Source: Kingdonia uniflora (lineage: Eukaryota; Streptophyta; Magnoliopsida; Ranunculales; Circaeasteraceae). Taken from it: DNA of 64,000 nucleotides. The notes beneath the pieces were generated by a model. That model did not search any database, was not told the DNA's origin, and saw nothing but the letters and a program-made list of their open reading frames with translations. Shown here piece after piece: positions 48,258 through 60,100 of this stretch (position 1 is the first letter of the stretch; the number at the start of each line of letters is the position of its first letter). Location of the stretch: the NCBI GenBank assembly GCA_014058105.1, contig JACGCM010002086.1, forward strand, positions 868,001-932,000, read 5' to 3'. The position numbers and the translations under genes are program-made.

Positions 48258-48738
48258 GAGCATGGGCAGCAGCCTCGCTAAGTTAGCGAGCCACCTAGGC
48301 ATAAATTCAGGGTAAATATGACATGTAGCTAGAGCTAATTTTCTTTTCTTTTCCAGGGTGGGGATGGATGTCAGTTTTTAATATATTTTATTATTATTAT
48401 TATTATTTTATTTTAACAAAAAATAATATAAATAAATTTGTGCGCCAATTGAATTGGTGCCCAACATTTTTAAATATTTTTTTAATAATAAAACTAATAT
48501 AAAAAAAACAAAAACAAAATATACACTGAATTGGCGCAGTGAAGTATTAAAGAAAAAATCAAACAATTTTTTAATAATAATAATTTTTTTAATAATTTAT
48601 CTGACATGAACGGGCTCGCCACAGATAGCCATTGATTTTCTTAAACTTAGCGTAATTTGAGCGATAGCTAGTCTGAAAAAGGGATTCTTTCAAATTTGGA
48701 TTGCTAATATAGCGATACCTATCCTGCTACCCATGCTC
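48258..48738. mobile_element. PIF/Harbinger-like MITE A
   Basis: Ends GAGCATGGGCAGCAG and, inverted, GAGCATGGGTAGCAG; TTA on both sides (48255-48257 and 48739-48741). The inside is very AT-rich, no coding. CTAAGTTAGCGAG next to the left end is a subterminal palindromic block. Confidence 0.88.
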
Positions 48739-48741
48739 TTA

Positions 48742-48875
48742 GATATAAGAATTTTTGGGACATTAAAATAGCAAGAGACCGTTCTTGGGTTTGGAGAAAC
48801 CTCTTTCAAGGAAGAGTTGTTGCCCAACTCAGTGTCAAGCATATCCTTGGTAATGGTAAAATAAAATACATAGTC
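48742..48875 (+). mobile_element. Short LINE fragment
   Basis: The plus strand reads DIKIARDRSWVWRNLFQGRV, then VKHILGNGKI, the block that precedes the zf-RVT region in plant LINEs. It starts directly at the MITE A target site and stops before 48891. The same block recurs at 53857. Confidence 0.75.
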
Positions 48876-48890
48876 ATAAAGAAAATACAC

Positions 48891-49299
48891 TTACAATAGA
48901 AATTTCCTGAAGTCGGATTCCAGTGTCGCAACGGTAAACTGGATTTCCGAGTGTTTTTCGTGGTCTATTTCAAATTTGGGAAACATCGACTTAGGTTTAT
49001 TGAAGTACTCTAAACCGGTGTAAGTTGCCTGACAACGTTCAAATAAAACCGATAATTTGCCATTGTCAAATATTTTGGAAAGCGGAAAAACTACATGATC
49101 AAAACGTATCTCCTTCAATTGTTTCATGTACTTCTCCAAATCAATCTTACTATCAAAAGTTTGACATGAATAAAACAACTCAGTAGTTGGCTTGGATCTA
49201 TCGTGTTGGCCTATACGAAAACAAACTGTGCCATGGTCATAGGTTTTGTGCATCGTCCTTTCGAGAGTTCCACTAATAGTTCTAGATGTTTGCGATACA
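48891..49299 (-). pseudogene. Unidentified gene fragment cut by MITE B
   Basis: The minus strand is open for about 136 codons of protein-like composition: SQTSRTISGTLERTMHKTYD, then TVCFRIGQHDRSKPTTELFY, IDLEKYMKQLKEIRFDHVVF and PKFEIDHEKHSEIQ. I do not recognise the family. Upstream on this strand the frame is broken by MITE B (49303-49979); beyond it (from 49983 to about 50216) a Ser/Thr/Gln/Pro-rich coding-like stretch continues. Both may be parts of one former protein with a low-complexity N-terminal region. A stop (TAA) ends it near the LINE piece. It could be a host gene or an unrecognised element protein. Confidence 0.45.
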
Positions 49300-49302
49300 T
49301 AA

Positions 49303-49979
49303 GAGCATCTCCTAATGTGCCTCACTGCCTTGGTAAAAAAAAAACCAAATCCAAGGTAGTGAGGCTCTATTTCTTCCAACAATACATGACTTGGATTTTT
49401 TAACAGGCGCCCAAGTGTTAGATAAAAAAAACTTTTTTTGTAATAAAACCTTTTTTTTGTAATTTTTTTTTTCTTTTTTCTTTTCATAAGTTCAAATTTT
49501 TTTTTTCTTAAGTTCAAAAAAAACTTTCTTTCTTCATAAGTTCAAATTGGGCGCCCAACCTGTTTTGAATTTTTTTTTTTTAAATATAATATTGAGCGCC
49601 CGTTTTGAATTTAAAAAAAATAAAATAAATTAGGCGCCCGTTTTGAATTTTAAAATAAAAATAAAATTGAGTGCCTATGTCTTAGGCGCCCGATTTGAAT
49701 TTTTGTTAAAAAAAACAATGGGCGCCCAAACTTTAGGCGCCTGTTTAAAAACATAATAGGTGCCTGTTTAAAAGCATAATAGGCGCCTGTTTAAAAGCAT
49801 AATAGGCGCCCAACACTTGGGCGCCCAATCACGAACTTAAAAAGTAAGACTGAGTCTTGGTCCAAGACTTTACCTTGCTTTTTGAGACTCAAATTCAAGG
49901 TAATGAGGCACTGTTGGATCACGAAAATCCTAGGTGGCACTTATAAATCCAAGGTAGTGAGGCACTTTAGAAGATGCTC
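49303..49979. mobile_element. PIF/Harbinger-like MITE B with internal GGCGCC repeats
   Basis: Left end GAGCATCTCCTAATGTGCCT matches the inverted right end (GAGCATCTTCTAAAGTGCCT) over about 31 bases with three mismatches. TAA flanks both sides (49300-49302 and 49980-49982). Inside, 49540-49830 carries many TAGGCGCC / GGCGCCCGTTTTGAATTT units. Confidence 0.92.
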
Positions 49980-49982
49980 TAA

Positions 49983-50216
49983 GAAGAACTAGTGGATTGT
50001 GTTGGCTGAGAGAAACGAGTGGATTGTGAAGTAGACTGAGTTGATTGAGACAAAGGTAGGAGAGATTTCTAGGAAGGACTAGAACTAGGGCCAGAAAAAT
50101 GTGGTTGAGAAGAGGGTAGATCAGCAACAGAGAAAGTTCCAAAAGAAATCTGCGGAGTCACGAGGGCATTTGGTTGATTATCGCTAGAAGGAGCTGTAGG
50201 AGAAATCGATTTTATT
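49983..50216 (-). pseudogene. Ser/Thr/Gln-rich fragment, repeat family S right copy
   Basis: On the minus strand this reads NALVTPQISFGTFSVADLPS, then QSTRFSQPTQSTSSS up to MITE B, with one stop (TAG) inside at the PS-K position. The part 50033-50199 is the partner of 47167-47340. It may be the N-terminal part of the protein fragment at 48891-49299. Confidence 0.45.
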
Positions 50217-50497
50217 TTCTTATTTTTCTTTGCCCTTGTCATCAGAAGGAGTCTTTGTAGATATACTAGTAAAGTAAACCGTACCTTCCAACCTCAACAA
50301 TAAATTGAGAGAATTGTACTAAATTGAGAAAGAGAGACCGAAACTTGCAGGAGAGAGAAATTGTTTAACGCTTATTTCATCTTCACTAATAGCATCAATA
50401 TTTGAATTAGAATGTGCAAATGTTTGATGCCTCCAGCAGTGGCCTCAATACTTAGAATGCCAAGTTTAGGCATGAAATTTAAGTTTAGAGTTCTAAG
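50217..50497. other. Intergenic DNA
   Basis: No feature recognised; ends with TTCTAAG (50491-50497), the left target-site copy of the next element. Confidence 0.35.
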
Positions 50498-51712
50498 GCT
50501 GTTTGTTTTTTAGTTTATTCAACTTATTTAACTTAATTGCCCCAAATTAAGTTAAAATTCCAAATAAGTTGTATTTGTTTTTTGTTTTAAAAAGTAACTT
50601 ATTGGTAATGGCACCCCCATATAAGGAGTTTAAAAAAAGTTAGAAATCCTAGTTTTTTTTAAGCAAATTTTTCTGAAGTCACAGGTAAATAGTACGTGAC
50701 TTAAGTAAAATATGAAAAATCCAAATATACCCCTATTTTATCTTTGTTTCTTCTTTTTCATTTGTGATCTCTCTCTCTAAAATCATACTCTCTCTCTCTC
50801 TCTCATCTGCAAGCATCCTTCCTTCCCAATGAACTTTCTAGTATTTGGAAATTGTAGAATACCCCATTAAGTAAAGATCATATAAGTTTTCCAAACACCT
50901 CCTGGCCATTGATGAAGCTGCAATTCTCAGCCCTTCTCCTTACCATTGTTTAGAGATTTTAATATATAACCCCAAAATATAATTTTATTTTTTCTGAGGA
51001 TATGTTAAATTCGTATCAAAGAGTTTTGCTTTGGGGGACGATTCAATAGTTAAAAATATTTTTTTATCTTATCTATTTCCGAACACATTGCTGATTTTTA
51101 GGTTTGGGCAATCCCAAAATTTCTAATTTCTCTCTAAAAAGTTAATATTTTGAATTACATATTTTTAGCATTATACTTGTTTTAATTTTTTTATATTAAT
51201 TTGTTGTGGGTCACAAAAATTGTGTAAAAGAGCTCAATGCAGTAGATGGCTGCGGAAATAAAAAGTAACAAAAACCTAAAATTTAAATTGAAGCTCTTTA
51301 TAGTTTTACTCAAATGAAGGATTGGAATGCTCTTCCAGTTTTGCCCCAATGAAGGATGATAGCAATTTGGGCTTTCGTAATTGAGGATATTTTGAGGCAT
51401 CATCCTATGAGGAGAACCTTGGAGTAGGATATAAAACCTCACCATGTATACGTAGGCGCAAGTGCATTATGTGGTTCTTAATGGATACAAAAATGCAAAT
51501 AATACGGAGTGATCGAAATGGAATAGACAATTAACAATCCCACTATTTTGAATGGCTAATTTGGACAATTATACAACTTTCTACTAGTTCAGAGTTCATA
51601 TTCAGCAAAATAAACAAACAATATTTTTTACGATTCAGGTTCAGCAATCACGCTCCAGATTAAGAATAAACAATCAGAATAAGTGTTCAGAATCAGCAAA
51701 AAAGCAAACGGC
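50498..51712. mobile_element. hAT-like non-autonomous element
   Basis: Left end GCTGTTTGTTTTTTAG; inverted right end GCCGTTTGCTTTTTTG. Flanks TTCTAAG (50491-50497) and CTCTAAG (51713-51719) look like a target-site duplication of 7-8 bases with one change. No transposase is seen in the 1.2 kb of AT-rich inside. Confidence 0.6.
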
Positions 51713-51719
51713 CTCTAAG

Positions 51720-52908
51720 TTGTCCCATATTGTTCTTAAGCGCCTCACGATTTTTGTTTAAATTCCTTGCATTTTATAGAAGTACTAGTTTTATGCCACG
51801 TGGTTCGCATGCTTTAAACAAAAGAAATTTAATCGGGTTTAACCTCAATTATAATTTTATATACACTACATTATTTCCCAGTGTTAAAACTAATTAGCAA
51901 AACATGCAAAGCCCCCATACCTCCAACCCTTGTCATATATACTCTTACAATAGTTACCAAATCACATATAAACGAATTAATTATAACTCGGAAAGATTCA
52001 TTAACCATATACACATTCGACGTTAAAGCAACGTTGAATGTGCATATCTCGTACCGAAGTTGTAGTTGTCACCCCATGAAAGTGCTATAATATTAACTCA
52101 ATTCTTCAACGCCATTACAACAATACTGGCGTTAGATAGAAACAATTGAGGAGAAAAAGTAAATTTTGTGGAGTGATATGGTAAAAAATATAGAAGTATA
52201 GATAGATTTGCCCATCCTACAAGTCTACCACCAACCTCGTCGTAGCTCGGAGTATCATACATGAAAAAATAATCATATTGCAAAGCTGGTTTGCAATGTA
52301 TGTAGCAAATAAAGCCTATCCATGCCATTTTGTCTTCGCGGTCAATGTGAGGATTATGCATTATACACCCACTCTATCTTTGAGTAATATAAAATGGGTA
52401 TCCAAAATTTTCTTCGACTTAATATTGTGGAAGGTAATATTTACATGGGGAAAAAATAGGGTGATTTAGAATTTGGCAAAGTATGACTTTGATCTCCAAA
52501 TCCAAACTCTGGCCCAAATCAGACCAGAGTCAACTTAGTGTTCTGGGAAGACCAAGTCAAGATCTAGAATTAAACTTCAAATACCCTCAAGCATCTAATT
52601 ATCAAAAAATGACACTTGGGTTATTTTGAATGGCTAAAATTTGTTTAAAATTTGACCTTTATACACCCAGTTCTTCTTCTTTATTAAGCACCACCCAACT
52701 TCAAGAACCCTAATTTGCAGAACATTCTCAAATTTCACAATTAGAAACCCTGAGCATCTCTAAGCCTTAATTGAAGTATTTTTAAACTCTTTGAATCTCT
52801 ATTGAAGCTCCACTGAAGGTATTTGCAGCTTGATTTAAGTTTCCCCTTTCCCGTCTTTACCCATTTCTCTTTTTTTAATCTAAGTTTCTCTTTATCTTAT
52901 TTCTGACA
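51720..52908. other. Intergenic DNA and upstream region
   Basis: AT-rich, nothing coding recognised. The last 220 bases (CAAGAACCCTAATTTGCAGA) look like the leader of the gene at 52909. Confidence 0.4.
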
Positions 52909-53338
52909 ATGGATGGAGGTAAAAGAAGCGATGATAAATCCCCTAAGGTAAGAAAACCCTCACCCTTTCATAAGGATGTCATTGTGTTTAATTTTGTGAT
53001 AAATTCTTGAAATTGTGTTGTAAAGCCCTAAATTCATCTTACAGGTTTTTTGTGAAATGTGTTTTCTTGATACACACAGTGAAGATGATTGTCCTTGGGT
53101 CTACACAAGTTATAAAAAGTATACCTGCAATGGTTTAGGGAAGTTGCTTACATCTTATACCCCCCCCCCCCCCAAAAAAATTATGATAGGAAATACCTGC
53201 ATGCATTGTCATCTATCTTCTTGTAACTTATTCCAGTGGTTGGATTATGCATTGAATGAAGTTGAAGGTGCTAGTGGATCACCAAAGGATCGTACTCAAA
53301 CTAGTTACTTTGGACGTGGAAAGACTGATCATTGGTAG
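52909..53338 (+). CDS. Small Cys-rich, possibly zinc-binding protein
   Basis: Two exons (52909-52947 and 53045-53338) with clean GT/AG borders give 110 residues. MDGGKRSDDKSPK leads into FCEMCFLDTHSEDDCPW, CNGLGKLLTSY, then NTCMHCHLSSCNLFQWLDYA. Paired Cys (CxxC, CxxC-x4-C) suggest a zinc site like those of plant GRF- or CCHC-type small fingers, but I cannot name the family. A run of 13 C then 7 A (about 53161-53180) encodes Pro/Lys in the middle, so a length change there would shift the frame. Past the TAG stop, coding-like sequence (EGFSKVERKVSMN) is still visible in another frame. It may be a real small gene or a decaying longer one. Confidence 0.45.
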
Positions 53339-53856
53339 TGATCATGTTCATGAAGAGAAACACCTTGTCACATGAAGGGATGTACATGAATTAGAAAATT
53401 GAAGACATCTATGCAACCAAGAAGTAATGGGGAGAAGTACTTGAAGTGAATACAAGAAGTTCATATGGCTGAGAGATGCCATATCACAGTCTGAGTCAAA
53501 TGAGGGATTTAGTAAAGTTGAGAGGAAAGTAAGTATGAATATCACAGGTGAATTTGTTATGGACTTTAAAGGTAAAGCTACAGTGTAAGAAATGTACTTC
53601 AAGATGTTATTTTATTAATGTAACAACCAATTTCAATAAATGAAAATGAATTGATGTTTGGAATTATGCAACATTGTGACAGAATGTAGAATTAAGACAT
53701 AAATTCCAACACTGCATAACACACACCACAGTGAAGAATACACACAATTGTAAAAGAAAATTCATATTTATAGCATAAAATGCAAAACTGCTAAATTTAG
53801 AGTCATATATAATACTGTAAGAAGGCAAAAAAATTTGGTCCTTAAAAGTACCACAT
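53339..53856 (+). other. 3' flank of the Cys-rich gene
   Basis: Likely 3' untranslated and old coding DNA; AATAAA at 53635-53640 could be the poly(A) signal. Nothing else recognised up to the LINE fragment. Confidence 0.4.
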
Positions 53857-54700
53857 AATTGTTCTTGGGTGTGGAGGAGCATATGAAGCACTAGAGATAA
53901 TGCCAAAGCTCTTACTTTTCACTTGGTTAGAGATGGGAGAGATACCCTTCTTTGGAAAGACCCATGGTTATCTAGTGGAGTTTTATTAGAAGAGTTCCCT
54001 GATCACCTCAAATATGATTCATGGGTCGGTATCAACTCCCCTATCTCAAATCTAATTAGAGAAGGGAAGTGGGTTATACCCCCCATATCAGAGTGTCACT
54101 TGGTATCAACATCTGCTGCAAAATTAATACAATTGTTCCAACTTCTGATAGTGCAGATGAGATAGTGTAGGCGACTTCTACATATGGGAACTATAATACA
54201 TCTAATACTTATGAGTGGTTCAGACCCAAAAAAATTATGTTGGATTGGACTGATGTCATTTACAATAGACATGCATCACTAAGGTGCAAGCTTACCTTCT
54301 GGAGAGCCATCAGAGGAGCCTTACTGAACAGAGATAAAACTAGTTAAAATGAAGGTCATAGTTATTGCTAACTGTGGCATTTGCGGTGTTCTTGGTGAGA
54401 GTAATGGGCATTTGTTCATGGACTGTGTACTGGTTAGTAATGTCTGACAAGCTATTATCAAAAGATGTTACTATGTTAGGAATCTAGGTAGCTTCTATGA
54501 TGAGATCAAATGGATCAAATCCCTATGACACAAGGAAGTTCTCTCCCAAATACTCAAAACTGCTTTCTCCACAATGGTGTATCACCTATGGCTGTACATA
54601 AATGTTAGTGTTTAATGATTCCCAAAAGCTTGCACATAGTATCCTCAGAGCTATTATAACTGAGGTGGAGTCAAGACTTAAAGTAATGATCAAAACTATA
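53857..54700 (+). mobile_element. LINE C-terminal fragment
   Basis: Broken plus-strand frames: CSWVWRSI, VRDGRDTLLWKDPWLSSG, EEFPDHLKYDSWVGIN, then LRCKLTFWRAIRGALLNRDK (zf-RVT) and an RNase H-side remnant (VSLMIPKSLHIVSSELL-like). Many stops; neither end found. Confidence 0.85.
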
Positions 54701-57700
54701 AAGGATAAAATATATATTATAATGAATTGTCAATACTGAGGAATTAAACTTGTAGTGGCTTATTCCTCATCTCAAACTCATGTTTCATCCTCGACCTCAT
54801 CAACATACATGATGTAATGGCCTAATTCTGTGAGCTCGAAGAGGCCTGGAATTAATCATTACATCAATGTACCTGTAACAAAAATCTAATAAACAAGAAA
54901 TGACACAGGTGTTTAGCGTAAAAAACCTATGAATAGGTTAAAAACTATGACCTCATGTTGAGAATTTTTGTAAAGTGACGTTTATTGCTTGAGGCTGATA
55001 ATATTTTATTACAAGTTATTTCTAGACTTAGAAATGCTTGATCTTGTGAATAATAATTATGGAGTTATGAGAATTTTAGAAAATATAGTTTTTTTAGTGA
55101 TTTTACGTATAATTTTCTGGTCCTTGTCTCTTCTGGAACTTTTCCTTTATATATGCCTCTTTCGCAGTTCTTCATCGTGCTAAAGCACATTCTCCCAACA
55201 ATGTGGTTAGTGGTTGTTCACTGAATAACTGCTAAGTTTGAGAGTGACAGGCAACTTTGACATGTTCAGGTTTTTTGGTTTGAGCTCGACCTACATTTCT
55301 TATCAGTTCGTAGAGTATGTAGCAATGCTGACTGGAGAAGTCATGTGGATGCGTGAGTCTGACATGGAGGTAGTTCGAACTGGGGGCAGCTCGAGTTTAA
55401 GTAAGATCGTGGGACAGTCCTCTACAATCGCCCCCTCGCAACCGAAGTCGCGAGTTGCTTTGGTTGAGAAAGAATTGGATAAATGGGCTATATAAATAGT
55501 ACCTGTACCGAGGTTTGTGGTAAAGTATGCTTGCTCTGTGAGAAATTCTTCTTTAAAGTTTGAAGATGGTGAAGACTCGTAAAATGGTTCTTGAAGAGAG
55601 AATTTCTTCTGAAATGCAGAGGCTGAAGTTGAAGTATTTCAGGGATCTTTCCATTGAGATGCCCACTCTTGTTCCTGACCTTCCGACGTATCGAGGAATG
55701 TCAAAAAATGAAGCGACTGAAGCTAAAGAAGAGTTTTACTGCAGATGGAGGTTTCATTACGTTATCTTAACAGGGGAGCAACGTTGGGTTTGTCTTTACA
55801 CTCTTGCGGAAGACAAGGTTGGGGAGATAGATGCATGGATAGGCTAAACAGCGGTGTAGTTGCGCTGATGTCTTGCATTGCAATGGATTCTAAGGTCAGG
55901 CCCCCTTTATCTCTACTAACTCTGTGAGGGTGGTGGTTATAGAGGAGGCGACAATGGTAGTGGAGGAGGGAGACTAAGAATGGAAGTTTGCTTCTGTACT
56001 TCCATCGCCACTTGGCGTTGAGAAGACCTTTAGTTTGAAGAGTTGGTTCAAGCACTGAGTCTCCTACTTTCATAGTTTCCATTTGAAGTTCGTCTAAACT
56101 TCAACCAAACTCATGGGAGTGAGGATACTCGTTGTCTCAAATTTTTGCTCTGCATCAGGGTGAAAGATCACTGAAGCAGAACAAACTAAATGATTTGATG
56201 CTTTGAAGTGCCTGAAAGATTTGTTAGTTTGAAAAGCACTGAAACACTTGTTTTCTGTAAAGTACCTGAAGTTGAGTAATGGACAAACTTGTTATATGTA
56301 ATGTAGCTGTAAGTGAGTACTTGAAAGACTTGTTATCTGTAAATGCACTTGTAATTTGTTTCGAGATTAATAAAATTTGTTATCCAAATTTTGTCCTGAT
56401 ATAGAGATAGAATAACTCTAGGAATCGAGCTGTATGCTCGGGATATTGTATAAAATAAAATGTATGAGGGCAGAAAGTAAAAATACTTGCAATATTCAAG
56501 CTGACAAAGCTGTGAAAATAAATGTTTAAGAGACAAATATTATTCGACCTGTGGATGAGAATGAGGGAGAGAAAGAAAAAAATTGTAGGAGTTTTAGAAT
56601 GAAGATTCGGTCTCATAGAGGTCGATTGTTAAAATTAGATCTGGAAAGAATAAGTTAGACCTGAAAATGAATGGAATGACTGAGCTCGAGGGGAAGAGAT
56701 ATGTTGATATATATTTTTTAAGATTATGGGGTTTCTGTTACGAGATAAAATGATAATATCACGTTTTGAGAGAAATTGGCAGTAAAAATGTATAAATAAG
56801 TGTAGGATAAGCTTTGAATATGGGGGAAGAGATAAAAATGGTGCGGACTTGATCCCAAAGAATCCGGTGTGCCGCTGAAGGACGATTGGCAATAAAGATT
56901 GCTGAAGTGCGGGAAAGAATTTTTGGATCGTTGGGCTACGATGTTGAGTTGCCAGGGAGGGAGTGTCAGTTTGAAGGTTAAAATTCAAGGGGTAGGGAAC
57001 TTGAGTATGCCAATTTTTTCTACGAGGATTTTTTTCGTGAATTGTTTTGGGATCCTGCAAATCGAGAAGAGGTGGTGGAGTTGATTGTTGAGGTGGAGAT
57101 CGAATTTGTGGATGCGAGGATTGCTGTAGGCTTATTGGTTGGTGGTAGTTTCCCAGGTCATTAAGGTTGTTTTATATGTAATTATATCTGAGGCGAACTG
57201 AGTTGATGTAAAATAGGGATGATATAATGTAACGGTTGGAGTTTGAATAATTTGAAAGAATTGTTGTTGAATAGATCCTTTATTTTTGTGATTGATGTTT
57301 GCGACTGTTGTGTAAAAGATGAATTTGAAAATAATTGAATTTTTGTTATGGGAGCTTTGAAAATGACGTCATTGCTGCTATAAGAGTAGAAGAAGAAGAA
57401 CGTACAGAAAAAGGCTGGAAGTTTCTAATTTTGTCCCTTGTGAAAAAGTTTTGAAACTCGATTACGTGTAAGAGTGAGTCATTATGAGTGTGGTTAGGTC
57501 AGAGGGAGATTTGGGGAAACGAGATAAAAATAGATTAAAATATAAGGGAAAGGGCAAAGATGAGAAGGTGTTTGTGCCAAAAAGGTGCAAGACGTCTGAC
57601 ATGGATAGTGGAAGGGATGCATCGGTTCCAAAACCGAGGACGGTTTGTGCGAGACTCAATAATTGCTAGCAGTTAGAGAAAGAAAACATAAATACTGCTT

Positions 57701-58589
57701 CATCTTCGTCAATCAAACATTTTTCAACTTCTGAAAACTTGAAGAGCAGGGAGAGAGGAAGGAATAAAATAGGCAAAAATAGCACAGAAAATCGAGGAGA
57801 TTTAAGTGAAAAGGATCATCAGTCAAAGCATGATAGAGTCGCTGAAACTGGGTCCCGAAGGTGGTTGTACAACAACATGGTGAGGGAAGGATTCGGCGCT
57901 GCCTCGGATTCATACTCAGACATAGAAGGTTAGTAGAGATATGTGATGTTTATATTTGATTTTTGAAGATCGTGTATTGTAAAAAAAAAAAAGATAAATT
58001 ATTATTTATTGTAATCTATGAAAATCTTTTGTGATATGATATATGAAAGATATTTAAAAGTTGACGTATATTAAGAGATAATGATAGATACCTGAACTTT
58101 TGTGTAGGTCGAACGTGATGAGTGTTGTGTATGATTAAATCTCATCCTGTAGTTGATATGAGGAGTTCCCCTGTAAGTGAGGCATCAACCTCTGGTCGGT
58201 CGGCTGAGTCTGAGAGTGGAACGTCTGGGAAGGAGAAACAAGTAGGTGTTTATCAACTTCCAGATTTCCCTGGAAGATTGGTATCCTACCCTCCTCGTTC
58301 GGATGCATTCAAAGAGTTTTGTAAAGCCAAGGTTTCTATAGGAGGCAGATGGGGTAACTGTATAGATTCTGCCGGTAGGTAATTTAGGGGTTGTACTGTA
58401 GCGACGTGAGAGGAATATTTTTATTTGTTGGCGGATTTGGATAAGGAGAAAAGGGATATATGCAGTTCTTCAATTTTCTTGCTCAATATCTTACATACTC
58501 TCTGGTATTTATTGTTGTTTTTTTATAGATATAAGTTTTAGTTTACTGCAACTATAAGTTCACTTCGACAATGTCTTTCATCAAATGCA
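54701..58589 (+). other. Unassigned stretch with several plus-strand reading frames
   Basis: No domain recognised. The clearest frames begin with ATG at 55565 (MVKTRKMVLEERISSEMQRL, to 55847), 57484 (MSVVRSEGDLGKRDKNRLKY, to 57669), 57739-57933 and 58125-58382 (SPVSEASTSGRSAESESGTS then VYQLPDFPGRLVSYPPRSDA). They are charged or Ser-rich and separated by AT-rich DNA, as in a multi-exon gene or a decayed element such as a gag-like protein gene. I could not join them convincingly with splice sites. Confidence 0.3.
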
Positions 58590-60063
58590 TCTCTAAAAAG
58601 GGGAAGGATTTAGAGACACTCAAAATCCAAACACTCAAGTCTCACTCAATTCCAACCACTAATCTCTATTAGATGAGTAGCTCACATAATAAGGGATGTG
58701 GCAAATAGAGAATTAAAACAATTAGGTGGAAATGAGGTGGAAGACTTTATCTTTCTCTTCACGTGATGTGGCCAGAATTGTCTCTCTCACTCCTCTCTTC
58801 AATTCTAATTTGAAAATAACCATTTTCTCTCTCTTTCACTCCAGATCTGCTCTTTTTTTTTTCCTCTCTACTCATGAAGATTGGCGTAAAACATAAATTA
58901 AAGTCTCTCTCTCTAGCTCCCCATTAGAGAAGATCACTCTCAGGAACGATGACAACCAGAACCAACATTTTATGTACTCAAATCAAAATTTCTCTTCTCC
59001 GTTCTCCCCACAATAGCTGATTATTGGTCACACTGTCACTTAGATTTTGAGATTACGATGTAATTTGGGAGGAGTTTTGTACTGGCTAGTGGTTTAAGGT
59101 TTAATGGGATCCCTTGTTTAATTCTTATTATTTTGGTTTGGTTTTAGATTATATTTGAATGAACCTTTGAATGGGAATACCTTGAATCTTACTTTCTACT
59201 ATTGGTTCAAGAATATCTCGAGTAATGCATCTCTCGATAATTACAGTTCAAATTGTTACAGATAAATCATCTAGATATTGTCGACTAACTACGCCATCGA
59301 CAATATCTAGTACAACAATATGTAAGATTATGCAAGTTTATCTAACAATTATTGTCGGGTACAGTTCAGATTATGCAAGTTTTACATACTCGAAATTATC
59401 GGGTACAATTCAGATTATGCAAGTTTCACATGATCGAAATTATCGGGTACAATTCAGATTATGCAAGTTTCACATACTCAAAATTGTCAGGTACAGTTCA
59501 GATTATGCAAGTTTCACATACTCGAAATTGTTGGGTTCGACAATTATTGTCGGGTACAGTTCAGATCGACTTTTTTTTTGGTACAATTCAGATTATGCAA
59601 ATTTCACATACTCGAAAATTATGTCGTCCCAGTACATTGGAGAATGAGGGAAATGATAGCAAGCCTAAATTTGGTTATACACAGAAATATACAATAGATC
59701 AAAGACGTTTGAGATAAACACTTCAAAGTCGAGGATTTCTTCTTGAGAGAGAGAGAGAGAGAGAGAGATATAGAGTTCAAAAGATTCACAAAACGGTAGC
59801 AATGATTCTTTGAGAGTGAAACTCCAAACAACATCGATGATCCACCAAATGTAACACACTCACTTTCAAGATTTAGGTTGTTGTAGATCAAAGAGAGAGA
59901 TAGAGAGAGTGCTTTAGACACAGACTTCTTCCCAAATCACAGTCAATAATCACAAAAATTACAAAAAAAACTACTCTCCACAATGAATCGCGCATCATTC
60001 AAAACAATTGTTAGATGAAACACAGGTTGCTAGATGGGAGAGTAGATATGAGGAATTCGCTCC

Positions 60064-60100
<37 letters not shown>

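Noticed and set aside
48742..48890. Minus-strand continuation of the unknown gene after a 49-base intron
   Set aside because: The plus strand of this piece is clearly a LINE block (SWVWRNLFQGRV), so the minus-strand frame is its shadow.
49303..49517. Lys-rich N-terminal extension of the unknown minus-strand frame
   Set aside because: It is the AT-rich interior of MITE B read as protein.
59355..59626. CRISPR-like array
   Set aside because: Units are contiguous with no unique spacers, in a plant nuclear transposon.
59225..59717. Three overlapping plus-strand frames
   Set aside because: They are the 44-bp minisatellite read in all three frames.
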